Shown here: positions 1-10,510 of the stretch, piece after piece
How positions within the stretch are numbered: position 1 is the stretch's first letter
Layout of the letters: each line of letters opens with the position of its first letter
Source of the DNA: Ceratotherium simum simum
Taxonomy: Eukaryota; Chordata; Mammalia; Perissodactyla; Rhinocerotidae
Assembly (NCBI RefSeq): GCF_000283155.1
Contig: NW_004454283.1
Coordinates: 1,558,143 to 1,622,142, forward strand
Length of the DNA stretch: 64,000 nt
Direction: 5' to 3'
Made by a program: the position numbers and the translations under genes
The notes under the pieces: model-generated
What the model was told of the DNA's origin: nothing
Databases searched by the model: none
Seen by the model: only the letters and a program-made list of their open reading frames with translations

Positions 1-34
1 GAGGGAGGGAGGGAGGGAGGGAGGGAGGGAGGAA
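1..34. repeat. (GGGA)n simple repeat
   Basis: A run of GAGG/GGGA tetranucleotides opens the window and probably continues to the left of it. The G-triplets at four-base spacing could form a G-quadruplex, but that is only an inference from composition. Confidence 0.95.
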
Positions 35-717
35 AGCAGGGCTAGTCTTACGTTGGCTTGCTCCTGCCTCTAAACCCTCCTGAAGCCACGGCACAGGAAG
101 CCGGCAGGCTCCGTGGGTCGGCAGGAATGCCCCCAGCCCTGGGACAACTCCACAGGCAGAGAGCAGAACTCTAGAACAACACAGACGCTTTGATCTGACT
201 CCTGTGAAGACGGAAAAGTTCCTGGAGGGCTGGCAGGAGGTGGACACCTCCGGACCAGCACAACTTCACTGGGCAGGAGAGAAGTCATGAAGATGAAGGG
301 AAATGGCCCGAAACAGTCCCTTTCAGGCAAGGAAAGGAGAGCAGAGAGAATCAAAGGCACCTCTCACCACCAGCCTGGTGGGGAGGGCGTAGCTGGGGGC
401 TCCTGAGGCGGGCAGGCTGGAGGATGCAGGTCAGCCCAAGGGAATGTCTCCTTTGTTTCCAGGGGTACACAATAAATTCTGCGGGAGGGAGTGCAGAGGG
501 GAAGGATGAGACTCAGGCTCCACGGCCAGAGTGGGCAGGAGGTGAGAAGGGCTTGTAAGAGCAGCGAAGGCACCAGCCAGGACTGAGACCCCTGGGGGCG
601 CGTGCACACGTGGGCGCGAGGGTGCTTGTGTTCACACTTGAACAAAAGAAAGCAAGCGTGGCAATATTAATATCAGACAAATGTTATTAGATGTTCAGAG
701 GCTCATTGTACAATGGC
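35..717. other. No gene seen; unassigned GC-rich DNA with a possible L1 scrap at the end
   Basis: I see no repeat family I can name and no credible exon in most of this stretch. Around 655-690 a short phrase beginning GCAATATTAATATCAGACAA resembles the L1 ORF2 region just upstream of the L1 sequence at 949. The MIR between them may therefore interrupt one old L1. Confidence 0.5.
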
Positions 718-944
718 ATCAACAAATAACAACAGTAGTACCAGCATTCACTTGTCGAGCGCTTACTGTGTGCCAGCCACTGTGCTGACCGCTTTCCACC
801 TGCTCACTCATTTCTCCCTCACACGCAGCCACGTGGTGAACACTCTTCCATCCGCGCTCCGGAGGCGGGCAAACTGAGGCACAGGGAAGCCACATGCGCA
901 GCCAGGGCGGACCCCGGGTGTGACCCCCAGCAGTCCGGCTCTGG
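718..944 (+). repeat. MIR SINE, sense
   Basis: The stretch reads like the MIR core in order: GCTTACTGTGTGCCAGCCAC, a region with 'TGCTCACTCATTTCTCCCTCAC', then 'GGGCAAACTGAGGCACAGG' and an ending like 'CAGTCCGGCTCTGGG'. MIR is an old tRNA-derived, L2-mobilised SINE shared by mammals. It is diverged but nearly full length. Confidence 0.85.
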
Positions 945-948
945 GATA

Positions 949-1760
949 ATCACAAAAAGGGTCAATTAATCATGACTGTCTTTTCTTCTCACACTCTCAC
1001 ATGCAAAACCGCAGAGTGACAGAATACATTTTTTCAATGTGAGAAATAAAAGGCGATAGAGAAATCTGTTACGTAGAATGTTTTAATGCACTAATACTCC
1101 TCTATGAAATTTTAGGTGAACAAAAAATAAGCACAGAGGGATGAACTATAGAATTAAGAGGATAGAATTAATATATAAACGTCTGTCATTATACCCAACA
1201 AACAGAGGACAAGCCACTCGGGTGAGGGCCCCTGAAACATCTTTCAGTGGTGGAGCAAATGTCAGAAAATGTTGGACCAGATCTTTCAGAGACCACAGTC
1301 TTGACCACAGATAATAAAGCTAGAAATAAATACTTTCTAAAAGTAGAACGAAAACTGGAGATTTAAAGCTACTCTCCTAAAATAACATCTAGGTCAAGGA
1401 GGAAATCAGACCACAGACGCACTAGAAAACAATGAAAATGGAGTCCCACATACGAAACCTCGGGCCGTCCCAGCCGCCTGGGAAGCTCCCCCGAATTTGA
1501 AACACTTTTGTCATCAGAAACCCTCTCGCACACACAAAGAGAACACGGACAGACGAGGCTTTCAACCCCGGGTTTTTAAGAAAAGAAGAAACCCGAAGGA
1601 AAACAGGAGAAAGGAAATAATAAAGATAAAAGCAAATAAATAAATGAGAGAACATAAAAGCAAAGAAAATAATAAATAAGTACCAGACCAAGTTCTTTGA
1701 GAAGAAATTAATAAAATAGAAAACGCTCCTGCAAATCTAATCAAGAATAACTCTGTCAAT
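949..1760 (+). mobile_element. Old L1 (L1M-type) ORF2 fragment, sense, badly decayed
   Basis: Phrases in order follow L1 ORF2: 'AAAGGGTCAATTAATCATGA' near 957, 'CCACAGATAATAAAGCTAGA' near 1306, 'GGTCAAGGAGGAAATCAGA' near 1393, 'GAAAGGAAATAATAAAGAT' near 1610 and 'AAGTTCTTTGAGAAGAAATT' near 1690. These belong to the endonuclease and inter-domain part of ORF2. The reading frame is destroyed by stops and indels. A GC-rich patch at 1450-1580 fits L1 poorly and may be foreign or highly mutated. Confidence 0.7.
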
Positions 1761-2024
1761 GTGAAGGTCTTCCCACTTCCAATTCAATGCTCTTGAACTC
1801 TTTCAAGGCAGGCAAACTATTATAATGAGAAAAAACACTCTCCTCTAGGGCTGTGGGGAGGGGAGCAGACCCTCTGGAGTGGCCCGAGGAAGTGGGGACA
1901 TACCGCTCCCCAGCTTCGTGTAGGGGAGCCTCCTTATTCTGAGGAGCTCTGTGTGAAGGCCTCTTCGTGGACTGTCCTTCCAGAGGTCCTGAGTGCAGGG
2001 AACGGGCGGGTCCCAGGGGCCTCC
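1761..2024. other. No gene seen; unassigned
   Basis: Mixed-composition sequence without a repeat I recognise. Minus-strand open frames here are short and carry no domain signature. Confidence 0.5.
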
Positions 2025-2115
2025 TGAGCCCATTTCACAGATAGGAATCATAACCTCAGACAAGCTAAGTGACGTCAAAAGGCCCCCAGCGTCGGCCACC
2101 TCTATACACTCTGGA
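2025..2115 (+). repeat. MIR fragment, sense
   Basis: 'CCCATTTCACAGATAGGAAT' followed by 'AAGCTAAGTGACGTCAAAAG' matches the MIR central region (CCCATTTTACAGATGAGGAA then GTTAAGTGACTTGCCCAAGG). The decayed copy has created a perfect CRE octamer TGACGTCA at 2070-2077. Confidence 0.65.
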
Positions 2116-2620
2116 ATGGCCTCCCACCCCATCCTAAATTTCTCTGTTCTTAATTTTCTTTTCTGATAAATTTCTTTTCTGAATTCTTTTCTTACTTCTA
2201 AGCAAGGAGGCCGAGGTCTCAATGGGTCTGAGTGGACTTCCGGCAACTTTTATCACCAACGACTACTTCAAGGTCACCGGTCTCAGCATCCTCTGGAGGC
2301 TCGAGTGCGAGGGGCCCCACTGCCCACTCAGCCCTCTCTCAACTTGGGTCGCTTCCCCCACCACTCTCTCACAGAATAAATAGATGCTTTGTTCTGCCGC
2401 GGCTCTGATGGGCAGAGCAGGTGAGGTCACCGCTCACCCCACCACAATGGTCCCGTCAAGTAGCCAAGGGGAGAGTTTGTTCTAAGGGCCAAATTTATTC
2501 TAAAATGCTCTCACAAATCGTTTTGAACTGACAGTGTCATTAATTTAACATTTTAATGTAACTGAGTGTATTTCAGGGGGATAAGATGCTGGTATGATGT
2601 CACTTACAACTTGTAAGTGA
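2116..2620. other. No gene seen; unassigned, ends in a perfect palindrome
   Basis: There is no recognised repeat or exon. At 2599-2621 an 11-bp arm GTCACTTACAA is followed by one base and its exact reverse complement. Confidence 0.5.
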
Positions 2621-2621
2621 C

Positions 2622-2800
2622 GAGAACCCAACTCAAACTGGTTTAAGCAAAAGAAAACACCAAAAACAAGAGTGACTTTCTTGGCTGGGGGTCTGGCTGG
2701 ACCCTAGGGCTGCAGCAAGGCCATCTCAGGCCTGTCTAGCTCCCAGTGGGTCTGCTTTCCTCAGGGGGCAGCCAGCCGGGCACCCTGGGACTTCCAGCAG
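2622..2800 (+). repeat. Mammal-wide interspersed repeat, family not assigned (type B)
   Basis: 'GAACCCAACTCAAACTGGTTTAAGCAAAAG' type text (from about 2624) followed by 'GGTCTGGCTGGACCCTAGGG' is a widespread mammalian repeat. I recall its consensus as reading 'AACTGGCTTAAGCAAAAAAGG' followed by a TGGCTGGATCCAGGG-like phrase. A second copy occurs at 8640-8990. I do not remember the family name with confidence, so none is given. Confidence 0.5.
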
Positions 2801-3784
2801 AGGCCTGGAGAAGTAGCCCGGCCTAGGGGACCGCAGCTGTCACCCCTGCCCACCCCAAAGAGATTGACTTTGTTCCCCAAAGGAAAAGGAGACAGTGCTG
2901 CTGGTGAAACAACAGGCGCCCTGGGACGGGGTGTTCGAGAACCCGGAGATTCAGGAAGGTCTCCGGGCCACCCCACCCTGTTCTCAGAGGGGCAGCCTGA
3001 AGGGCCTCGGCTGTCACGCCGTCTGTCACTTGCTGTCAGAGTTCAGCGAGGATAACATGCACAAGGAGGGGAGGGCGGATGGAGAAACTGCGGCAAAACT
3101 GTGTCGACGACTGAACCCAGCGCAGGTTATTCAGATTTCTTTCAATCGTTCTTCGATCTCTCTCTGTTTTAAATGTTTTTATTTAAAAAACTGGCAGAAG
3201 AGTTGCCAGATAAATTTCTTTTCAAATAATAAGGGAATAATGCAGATTTTGCTGATGACTGTGGGGTTTATTTGCATGAACCTGAGGACCGAGTCCCCCC
3301 GGGCGTGGTGAGCAAGAGTCCAGCACAGGAGCCTCCCGCACAGCCCGCCCAAGGGTCTCGGCAGACAGAGGAGGCCCCGCAGGAGAGAGCTGGCCAAGGG
3401 AGCCGAGCGCCGGGCCCTGGGGTTCTCCAGGAGCCGAGAGCTCTTCACACGGCTGGGCTGGTCTCCGGACAAGGGACGGGCAGCTGCCTCTCCCTCCAGG
3501 CCTGCTCCAGGCCCTGACTCTCCCGTCCTCAACAGTCTGCCAAACAAGAGAGGGCATTCTCCCCAAGAAGCCGGAAGGAAAGGGCCTCTTCACAACGAGA
3601 TTGGCCCTTTCTCCTAACAACAAAACGTGGGTGTGGAGGGGACTTCTCCCGTCCAGGGAAGGACAGATGGGAGGCGAGAACAATGTGAATGCCGTATAAA
3701 GTAATGGGTTTTGAGCTGATCCATAAACACGCAGATTTCATCCATGCTTCTTTTGATAAAGAGGACAATGCATCGAAGGAAGCA
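2801..3784. other. No gene seen; unassigned GC-rich then mixed DNA
   Basis: Several overlapping short open frames exist on both strands at 2860-3770, all proline-, glycine- and arginine-rich with no domain pattern. No repeat is recognised except a short T-rich patch near 3170. I see nothing that supports an exon. Confidence 0.5.
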
Positions 3785-3955
3785 GCACGCAGCCTTTGGA
3801 GTCAGATAACACTGGGCACAACTCCCAGCTGCACCAAGTCTCTATTGGGTGATCTTGGATGATTATTAAACTTCCTTTTGCCTCAGTTTGCTAATCTATG
3901 AAATGGGGATGATAGCACCACCCAACAGGGTTGTTGTGATGATGAAACAATTCTC
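3785..3955 (-). repeat. MIR SINE, antisense
   Basis: Reads as the reverse complement of MIR: 'CCTTTGGAGTCAGATAACAC', a 'GGTGATCTTGGATGATTATT' segment, 'GCCTCAGTTTGCTAATCTAT', then 'GAAATGGGGATGATAGCACC' and 'GGGTTGTTGTGATGATGAAA'. It is nearly full length with the usual divergence. Confidence 0.9.
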
Positions 3956-4835
3956 CAAGGGTCTCCAAGTAGGGGAATGAATTGTAGACCACAGCTCAAT
4001 TAACTGCATCACTGTTAGAAACCGGGGGTTGACAACTTCCCAGCCCAGCCCCATGGCACTGGTACACTTCCAACTTCCCCTGAGGCTTTGCTCCCTACAG
4101 CCTCCCTGCTGGAACACGAGGGTGTGTTTGTTGAAGTCTTCGGGGTTCCTGGGAAGAGACACATCTAGAAGACCTTGAAGGAGAGAGCTTGATGCAGTGT
4201 CACACGGACCCCGGTGTCCCAGGCTTCCCGGTACCAGGTTGCAACTATGATCAACCTCCCAGAGAACCAGACCTGGACCTGCACCATTTCAGATGCATCC
4301 ATAGCTGCAGAAGCCCCAGGTGGTGCAGACAAGCTTGCACGAGATTCCCTACGTGGGAAAGTCTACACACGCACACGCACGGGCGCACATGTACACACAG
4401 GAAACAAGAACAAGAGTAAACAGCGCTCTAAGAAACACAGTAACTGCTCACACCCCTCAAGTATTTTACCTTCTGCAGGGTCCCTCCGTGCCCATCAGCT
4501 CGCCTGGGTCTCATGCTAGCCTGTGGGGTCTTCCCACTCCCTCACTGGCCACTGAGGAGTGGGTCCAGCTCCCCATCGTCACTGGAAATCATACATGACG
4601 TCTGACCCCCATGCCCTTGCATCAGGGCGTGGCATTAACCACTTCAGAACGGCCTGCCCTCCCGCAGCCCTGGGGCACGCGTGATCACAGACCCTACAGT
4701 GGTTTCTGTGTGGCTGCGCTCTACGTGCCTCCCGCCGAGCAGCCCCCGGCAGTGCGTGTTCCTCGGCCCTCGGGGCCGAGGATCCAGGAAGGGGTGGGGT
4801 GGCCGAGGGGCTGCTGGAACCCTTAGGTCTCTGTG
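3956..4835. other. No gene seen; unassigned, with a CA-rich patch
   Basis: Unique-looking sequence. A short ACAC/GCAC-rich patch lies at about 4364-4402. Short open frames on both strands are rich in Arg, Pro and Ser and carry no motif. Confidence 0.5.
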
Positions 4836-5177
4836 CAGGGTTGGCAAAGTGCGGCCCACAGGCCAAATGCCACCCGCTGCCTACTTTTGTACAGCCCTCG
4901 AGCTAAGAATGGTTTTTACATTTTTAAGTGGTTGGGAAACAAAATTTTGTTAAAGAATAATACCTTGTGGTGTGAGCAAATTTTATGAAATCCAAATCTC
5001 AGTGTTCGTAAATCAAGTTCTGTTGGAACACAGCCCCACCCGTCTGTTCATGCCTCGTCTGTGGCAGCCTTCACGCCACCACAGCACAGCTGGATGGTGG
5101 CGACAGAGAACACAGGGCCCACAAAGCCCAAATTATTTACGATCTGTCTCTCTCCAGAAAAGCTTTGCCGACCTCTG
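4836..5177. mobile_element. Nonautonomous hAT-type DNA transposon
   Basis: The left end CAGGGTTGGCAAAGTGCGGC and the right end CTTTGCCGACCTCTG are inverted-repeat partners. Between them are the hallmarks of a very common mammalian hAT family: 'GGCCCACAGGCCAAAT', 'TGTTGGAACACAGCCCCACC', 'GTCTGTGGCAGCCTTCACGC' and 'CACAAAGCCCAAATTATTTA'. It is about 340 bp long and no transposase frame is present. I could not confirm an 8-bp target duplication, which is expected in an old copy. Confidence 0.8.
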
Positions 5178-5689
5178 CACCGCTGCTCCCAGTCCTTCGC
5201 CGGCCTGTGCCGCCTGCAGGCAGAGGATATGCTTCCGCCCGCTCCACGTTGGGTTTGGCCAAAGGAGTGCGAGCAGGCGTGAACGTGAGCAGAAGCTTCA
5301 CACCCGCGTGTCGGGCTGGTTTTGCTCTTGCGTGAGAAGAACACGCCTTGGGAAGCCACTGCCCTGAGGAGGACCACCGGCAGCAAAAGCCCTGACCTCC
5401 GGGGAGCCTCGGTCGGCCGACCCCCGCCCATCCCGGGAGCCTCAGTGACAAACACACGCTTACGTGGGGGCCACTGGGTTCTGAGGTGCTCATTGAACGG
5501 CACTGTTGTGGTCATAGCTGACTGACACAGTCCCTAACAAGAACGAACAATACCAAGAACTAGTTGTAACATGTGTCAGTTGTCAGGAGACTTTCACATC
5601 CACGTTTCATGGAAACCCCGTTTATAGACAATGATAACACAAGAGAGCAGATAACGGCACCCACACCCTGGCCTTCGCCCTCGCAGTCC
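5178..5689. other. No gene seen; unassigned
   Basis: GC-rich unique DNA with chance open frames on both strands. The segment is adjacent to but distinct from the hAT element on its left. Confidence 0.5.
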
Positions 5690-5965
5690 CCTCTGTCCCA
5701 CGTGCTCTCCCCCGGACCCCACAGGCGCTCCCTCACCTCCCAGGGTCTTTGCTTGCGTGTCACTTCTCAGCCGGGCCCTCCACTGGCAGCCCCTGCTCCC
5801 ATTCCCTGCCTCGTCTGCCCTCCTGCCAACAGGCGACACCATCCTCTTATTTACCTCACTGCTTTCCTCTCTTCCCCTCTAGAATGTCGGGGCAGGGATG
5901 AGGGCACGGATGCTTGCTTCCTTCACTGCCAACCCATGCCCCTGATCCTGTTTCTCCTCTCCTTG
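5690..5965 (+). mobile_element. L2 LINE 3' fragment, sense
   Basis: Diverged match to the end of L2, including 'CTTATTTACCTCACTGCTTT', 'CCTCTAGAATGTCGGGGCAG' (consensus like CTAGAATGTAAGCTCC..GGGCAGGG) and 'TGCTTCCTTCACTGCCAACC'. L2 is an ancient non-LTR retroposon and no ORF survives. Confidence 0.6.
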
Positions 5966-6019
5966 GGACCCTCGATGCTTTCCCAGCACACTCAGGGTGC
6001 ACGGCCCCACCTGGGCTGT

Positions 6020-6268
6020 CCTGCTCTCCCCCTGTAACCTCTCAGACCTCCTCTCGCCCTCGCTCACTCTGCTTCTGCCACTCGGGCCTCCTCGCAGTTC
6101 CTCAAACAAGCCAGGCACACTCTGCCCCAGGGCCTTTGCATTGGCTGTTCCCTCTGCTCTGCCTAGAACACCTTCCCCCAGATTGTCACATGACTTGCTT
6201 TATCACCTTCTCTCAGCACCTTTTTTTAAACTAGTAGGTGCTCAATAAGAACTCATTGAATAAATAGG
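6020..6268 (+). mobile_element. L2 LINE 3' fragment, sense
   Basis: A better L2 match than the preceding copy: 'CGCCCTCGCTCACTCTGCTT', 'CTCGCAGTTCCTCAAACAAG', 'CAGGGCCTTTGCATTGGCTG', 'CTCTGCCTAGAACACCTTCC' and the terminal 'GTAGGTGCTCAATAAGAACT'. It ends with the L2-type ATTGAATAAATAGG tail. Confidence 0.85.
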
Positions 6269-6744
6269 AGGTAGGGAAAGCAGGAAGCTAGAGCCAGGAG
6301 TATTAAATGAAGAGCTGTTAGCCCGCTAGGGAGATGGAATTTAGGAACAGGCACCCCTGAGGCTTCCGGATCCGTGGGGTCTAACACTTTATATCCCCAT
6401 GTGGCCTTATCTCTCCACCACAGACATCCTGCGGCCTCCCCAGACTAGCTCAGCCCCCTGGGGGTTTGGGTTCCTAGAGAGAAGAAATGAGACAGCTCTG
6501 CGGGCTTTGCACAGGGGTGAGTGACAGAGTGACAGAAGCACAGACTGTGTTCAGACTGCGGTGTGACTGTGCTGGCACCGAGCCTGAGGCTGCAGGAGGG
6601 AGAGGCTGGCGGGCCGCCCGGGCCCAGACCCGGGTGGGAGGACTTAGGAAGCCAGAGGCAGGGAAGGCCCTCCAGGGGCAGCCGTCGAACCATGCCGACG
6701 AGACGAGGAGAGTGGTGGGAGGAACGAACACCCGACTTACCACT
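6269..6744. other. No gene seen; unassigned
   Basis: Unique-looking sequence. Open frames on both strands at 6445-6769 overlap one another in all phases, as expected of GC-rich chance frames. Confidence 0.5.
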
Positions 6745-6843
6745 TAGGCCTCCATTTCCTCACCTGTGAAACGGGCGTGACACAGAGCCCGGAGGACTCG
6801 TGAGATGACAACCAAGCCAGCACTCAGCAAACACTCGCTCCCC
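6745..6843 (-). repeat. MIR fragment, antisense
   Basis: 'GGCCTCCATTTCCTCACCTG' then 'TGAAACGGGCGTGACA' and 'CCAGCACTCAGCAAACACTC' follow the 3' half of MIR on the minus strand. It abuts a sense MIR directly to the right. Confidence 0.75.
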
Positions 6844-6844
6844 T

Positions 6845-7045
6845 GGACACGGGGCTAAGTGCTTTCTGCACTAACTCACTTCATCCTCGAGCAGCTCTGT
6901 GACGGAGGTGGTATTAGTGCCCTCCGCAGATGAGGAAACTGAGGCATGGGGAGATTTAGGAACTTGCTCAAGGCCTCACAGTGAGGCTGCAGCAGAGCTG
7001 GTCAACGACCCCATTTTTACCCTCAGATCTTCTCCATTCTACTCC
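6845..7045 (+). repeat. MIR SINE, sense
   Basis: 'GGGGCTAAGTGCTTTCTGCA', 'CACTTCATCCTCGAGCAGCT', 'GCAGATGAGGAAACTGAGGC' and 'AACTTGCTCAAGGCCTCACA' are the MIR core in order. Together with the copy on its left it forms an imperfect inverted pair. Confidence 0.88.
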
Positions 7046-7774
7046 AAACGGCCTCTCCTGTGTAAGTCAAGCACGCAGACCAGAAGCGCTAACTCCAGGC
7101 TGTAAAATATTCTAGCTGGAGATGGGTAAAGACAAGAGAAGGAGTATGGCCCCAGGAAGGGAGTGGGGGCAAGAGGGGCGTCTGCATTCACTGAGGCCTG
7201 GCCCTGAGCAGTGCCTGGCTCAGCCAGCATCACCACTGTTCCAAACACAGCCCCAGACTTCTGGACACCCGAGAACACAAAGTGGGCATGCTCTCCCCGC
7301 TGAGTCATCTGAGAGTCTTTTTGGGCAAGTTACACGGTCCCCCTGAGCCCCATGGAGCAGGGATTGCTAACTGGCCAGCAAACCCACGTCCCTTTCCTCC
7401 GAGGCCAGGAGGAACAGTCAGATGTCCCACCCTGGCCTCATCTGCCCTGAGACATGGCCAGTGAACGTGCAGGGGTGGAGGCGATGTTCAGCCGGCCCAG
7501 ATCTGGACCATAACATCTCCTGTGTGACTCTCCCCACATTTCCCCCATGTCTGCCCATCAGGTGTGGACATCCAGGGTGACTTAGGAGCCGTGCACTGAA
7601 GGCGGTGGAGCCTCCGTCAGCCTGGGTCCCCGCGTGACGCCCGGAGCAGAAACCCTTCACCGTCACAGCCACCACTGAAGCCGACGTGGGGAAGAGATCT
7701 GCTTCCGTTGTGTTATGGCACTGCTATCTGCTTTATCTGCTGCAGCGACCAGGACCACCCAATCCACCCACATT
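7046..7774. other. No gene seen; unassigned
   Basis: Unique-looking sequence with no exon-like signal or named repeat. Open frames at 7039-7675 overlap on both strands and lack motifs. Confidence 0.5.
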
Positions 7775-7890
7775 CCTCATCATTCAAATGGGCTAATAAT
7801 TTGTACCTTCAAAAGTTGCTGAGCGGGTGAAATTAAATGTGCTAAAGCGTCAGCATGCAGGGAATGCTCGATAAACATTTGATTCAAGGT
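7775..7890 (-). repeat. MIR fragment, antisense
   Basis: 'CAAATGGGCTAATAATTTGT', 'GCTGAGCGGGTGAAATTAAA' and 'ATGCAGGGAATGCTCGATAA' followed by ACATTTGATTC match the MIR 3' half in reverse. Confidence 0.7.
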
Positions 7891-7924
7891 TTGCTGAATG
7901 TGTGAGCGAGTCCGTGGTGGGTTT

Positions 7925-8420
7925 GGCCGCTGCCTTAGTCGGAAGGCTTCAGGTTGTAAATGGCAGGATGCTGGATGAGCAGTTGCTCAAACCATACGGA
8001 CACTGATCATTTACTTAGCAAGTCGTCTGGAAGCGGGCAGTTCCGGAGTCCCCGTCTCGGCCCCTCCAGTCCGCCATGTGCAGCATGATGGCCCTTCATC
8101 CTCGCACTCACCACTCCGTGGTCTGCGCCCCCAGGCGCTACGTGCCCACCCCGTGTGCACAGTGAGGAAGCAAAGCGGCAGGGGCAAAACACTGTCTCCT
8201 CGAGACGCTCTGGCTTTTCTCTGGGAAGTAGACCTTTTCCCAGAAGCCCCCAGGAGGTATGTCCTTCCCTCCCATTGACCAGGGGTGGGTCACAGGGCCA
8301 TTTTACCTGCACAGGAGCCCGAAAAGTGGGCCGGCTACTGGTGGGTGGCTGAAGTGTCTGGGAGAGACGAGACAGAGTGGGAAAGATCAGTCAGGACCCG
8401 GGGAGTAGACACGGACGTGA
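7925..8420 (-). repeat. Old LTR-like mammal-wide repeat, family not assigned (type A)
   Basis: 'GATCATTTACTTAGCAAGTC', 'TCTGGAAGCGGGCAGTTCC', 'CCAGAAGCCCCCAGGAGG', 'CCCATTGACCAGGGGTGGG' and 'GTCACAGGGCCATTTTACC' follow a common mammalian repeat. In the opposite orientation it ends in an AATAAA-containing LTR-like end, and I assign the minus strand on that basis. Copies of the same family occur at 16095-16530 (minus) and 42285-42950 (plus). Confidence 0.5.
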
Positions 8421-8639
8421 TAGCCAGAAAACTTAGCAAACTCCATCAGGAAGGACAGCAGCTGTTGGGAAGAGGGGGCCCAGAAAACACGGCAGGTGGG
8501 GGTGAGGAGGCAGAGAAGTGAGCAAGGCCCACGTGCCCAGCCAGAGCCACAGCAGCGGCAGGGGCGGGGGAAATCAGTGACCAAGAGGGCCCTAGCTGTG
8601 CCCACCCAGAGCGCGCTCAGCTCTCTGTGCATTCGTCCG

Positions 8640-8990
8640 AATTCTCTCCATTGCAAACAACAGATGCCCACTGAGACTGGTCTGAGCCTTAAAGACGATG
8701 GGCTGTCTCAGTCACTAAAATCTCCACTGGAAGATCAGATTGAGCTGGAGCCAGGACTCGGCATTTACTCAGGGCTCAGTCTCTCTCTGCGTCTCCTTTC
8801 TGTTTTCCTCCCAGTTGGCCCCACCTCAGAAAGTCTGCCCCTTCGGGGAGGTGGTAAAGGTGACCACCAGCAGCTCCAACTTATGTTCCTCAGCTCAGAG
8901 ACCCGATGGGAAAAGAGGACACCTCCTTCCCAATGGTTTCAGCAAAAATCCTGGGGTTTACTCTGACTGACCCAGGAGTCACATGAGCAG
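8640..8990 (+). repeat. Mammal-wide interspersed repeat, family not assigned (type B)
   Basis: 'ACTGGAAGATCAGATTGAGC', 'TCAGTCTCTCTCTGCGTCTC', 'GGTGACCACCAGCAGCTCCA', 'CTCAGAGACCCGATGGGAAA' and 'TTCAGCAAAAATCCTGGGGT' follow the same family as 2622-2800. The open frame of 156 codons crossing it is incidental. Confidence 0.5.
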
Positions 8991-9344
8991 CTCTGAGATG
9001 TGGGGTCCTCAGTGTAGAGCTCACTAGTAGTCATCCAGTCATTGGAGCCAGAGCATGGCAGGCCCTGGGATGTCAGAGTGAGGGACAGAGGCAGGCCGTG
9101 GCGGAGGGCTGGCTGGCACCGGCAGGCAATTGCACAGACACAGGCTAGGCTACAGGCCAGCAGTTCCTGTCGGCAGAACCCCTGTGGGAGGATGAAAGCC
9201 AGGCCTCATAGACTCTCCTACCCCATCTCCTGACCTGCTGGGAGTCCCCCTATGATGGGTGGCCACAGCCGGCCAGCCTTGCCTGGCAGCCTCCAGAAGA
9301 GGAAAGCTCACTGCCTCCTGTCTGCATTACCACCACTACTGATA
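8991..9344. other. No gene seen; unassigned
   Basis: No recognised repeat and no exon-like pattern between the type B repeat and the SINE. Confidence 0.5.
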
Positions 9345-9358
9345 TGGTTCATTATTTG

Positions 9359-9686
9359 GGTTTTTTTTAATTAATTTATTTATTTTTTGTGTGAGGAAGA
9401 TCAGCCCTGAGCTAACATCCATGCTAATCCTCCTCTTTTTGCTGAGGAAGACCAGCCCTGAGCTAACATCTATTGCCAATCCTCCTCCTTTTTTTTCCCT
9501 TTTTCTCTCCAAAGCCCCAGTAGATAGTTGTATGTCACAGTTGCACATCCTTCTAGTTGCTGTATGTGGGACGCCGCCTCAGCATGGCCGGACAAGCGGT
9601 GCCTCGGTGCACGCCCGGGATCCGAACCCGGGCTGCCAGCAGCGGAGCGCGCGCACTTAACCGCTGAGCCACGGGGCCGGCCCCAG
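9359..9686 (-). mobile_element. ERE SINE (ERE1-like), full length with 14-bp target duplication
   Basis: On the minus strand it starts GGGGCCGGCCCCGTGGCTCA, has the pol III box A region and a box B GGTTCGGATCCC, then the 'CTGGGGCTTTGG' segment and two tail modules 'GATGTTAGCTCAGGG', ending in an A/T-rich tail. The 14-base direct repeat TGGTTCATTATTTG flanks it at 9345-9358 and 9687-9700. These tRNA-derived SINEs are mobilised by L1 and are characteristic of perissodactyls. The neighbouring L2 on the right may be the interrupted host. Confidence 0.97.
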
Positions 9687-9700
9687 TGGTTCATTATTTG

Positions 9701-10510
9701 AACGTCATCTCTGCATTGATGGGTCCCACCCTCCAGCCTGGACTCTCCTTGAAACTCCAGACTTACTTAACTGCCTTCTCAGCATCTCCACTCACATATC
9801 CAGGAGGAATCTCAAGCAATGTGGTAGACACTCAACTCCTGACTTTCCCCGCATATCAACTCCTCCAACTGTCTTCTCCATTTCAGCAAACAGAGCACTA
9901 TTCTCCCCATTGCTGACCCCAGAAATCTCAGACACACCTCTTGTTCTCTCTCTCACACCCGCATCTCACCCATAAGGGGATCTTGTTGGCTCAGCTTTCA
10001 AAATCTGTCCCGAAGCCAGCTGGAGTTCTCACCCCCGCCCTGCTGCCACCCCGGCCCCAGGCACCGTCAGCATTGCCTGGACAATTGCAGCAGCCCCTCT
10101 CTGGTCTCCTGGCTTCTGTTCTTGTGCTGCAAACCACAGCCAGAGTGAGCCTTTAACAAGTCTGTCAGCTGATACCTCTGCTCGGCTCCTCTCCAGTGTC
10201 TCCCTACTTGATGCATAAACTCCAAAGGATTTCCAATGGCTGACAGGGCCCTATACGATCTGAACCCCTCCCCACACCATGACCACATTCCTCATGACTC
10301 TTCCCCTCTCACTCCACTCCATCACACTGGCTTCTATGCTTTTTTCTCAAACATGCCAAGAACACGCCTGCCTCAGGACCTTTGCACCTTCTACCTGATT
10401 GCTGTCCCACCAGCCCCTCATCTATGCATGGCTGGCTCTATTTTCAGCACTCACATCCCTTCTCAAATGTCAATCGCTACGCCAAGCCCACCCTCTCCGT
10501 TCCCTGTCCA
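9701..10510 (+). mobile_element. Long L2 LINE 3' fragment, sense
   Basis: One of the best L2 copies in the window. In order: 'AAATCTGTCCCGAAGCCAGC', 'GCACCGTCAGCATTGCCTGG', 'GCAGCCCCTCTCTGGTCTCC', 'CACAGCCAGAGTGAGCCTTT', 'GGATTTCCAATGGCTGACAG', 'GGCCCTATACGATCTGAACC', 'CACACTGGCTTCTATGC', 'CCTCAGGACCTTTGCACCTT' and 'CCTTCTCAAATGTCAATCGC'. It covers the end of the reverse transcriptase ORF and the 3'UTR. The 185-codon open frame at 10236-10793 lies in it and is not a gene. Confidence 0.9.
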
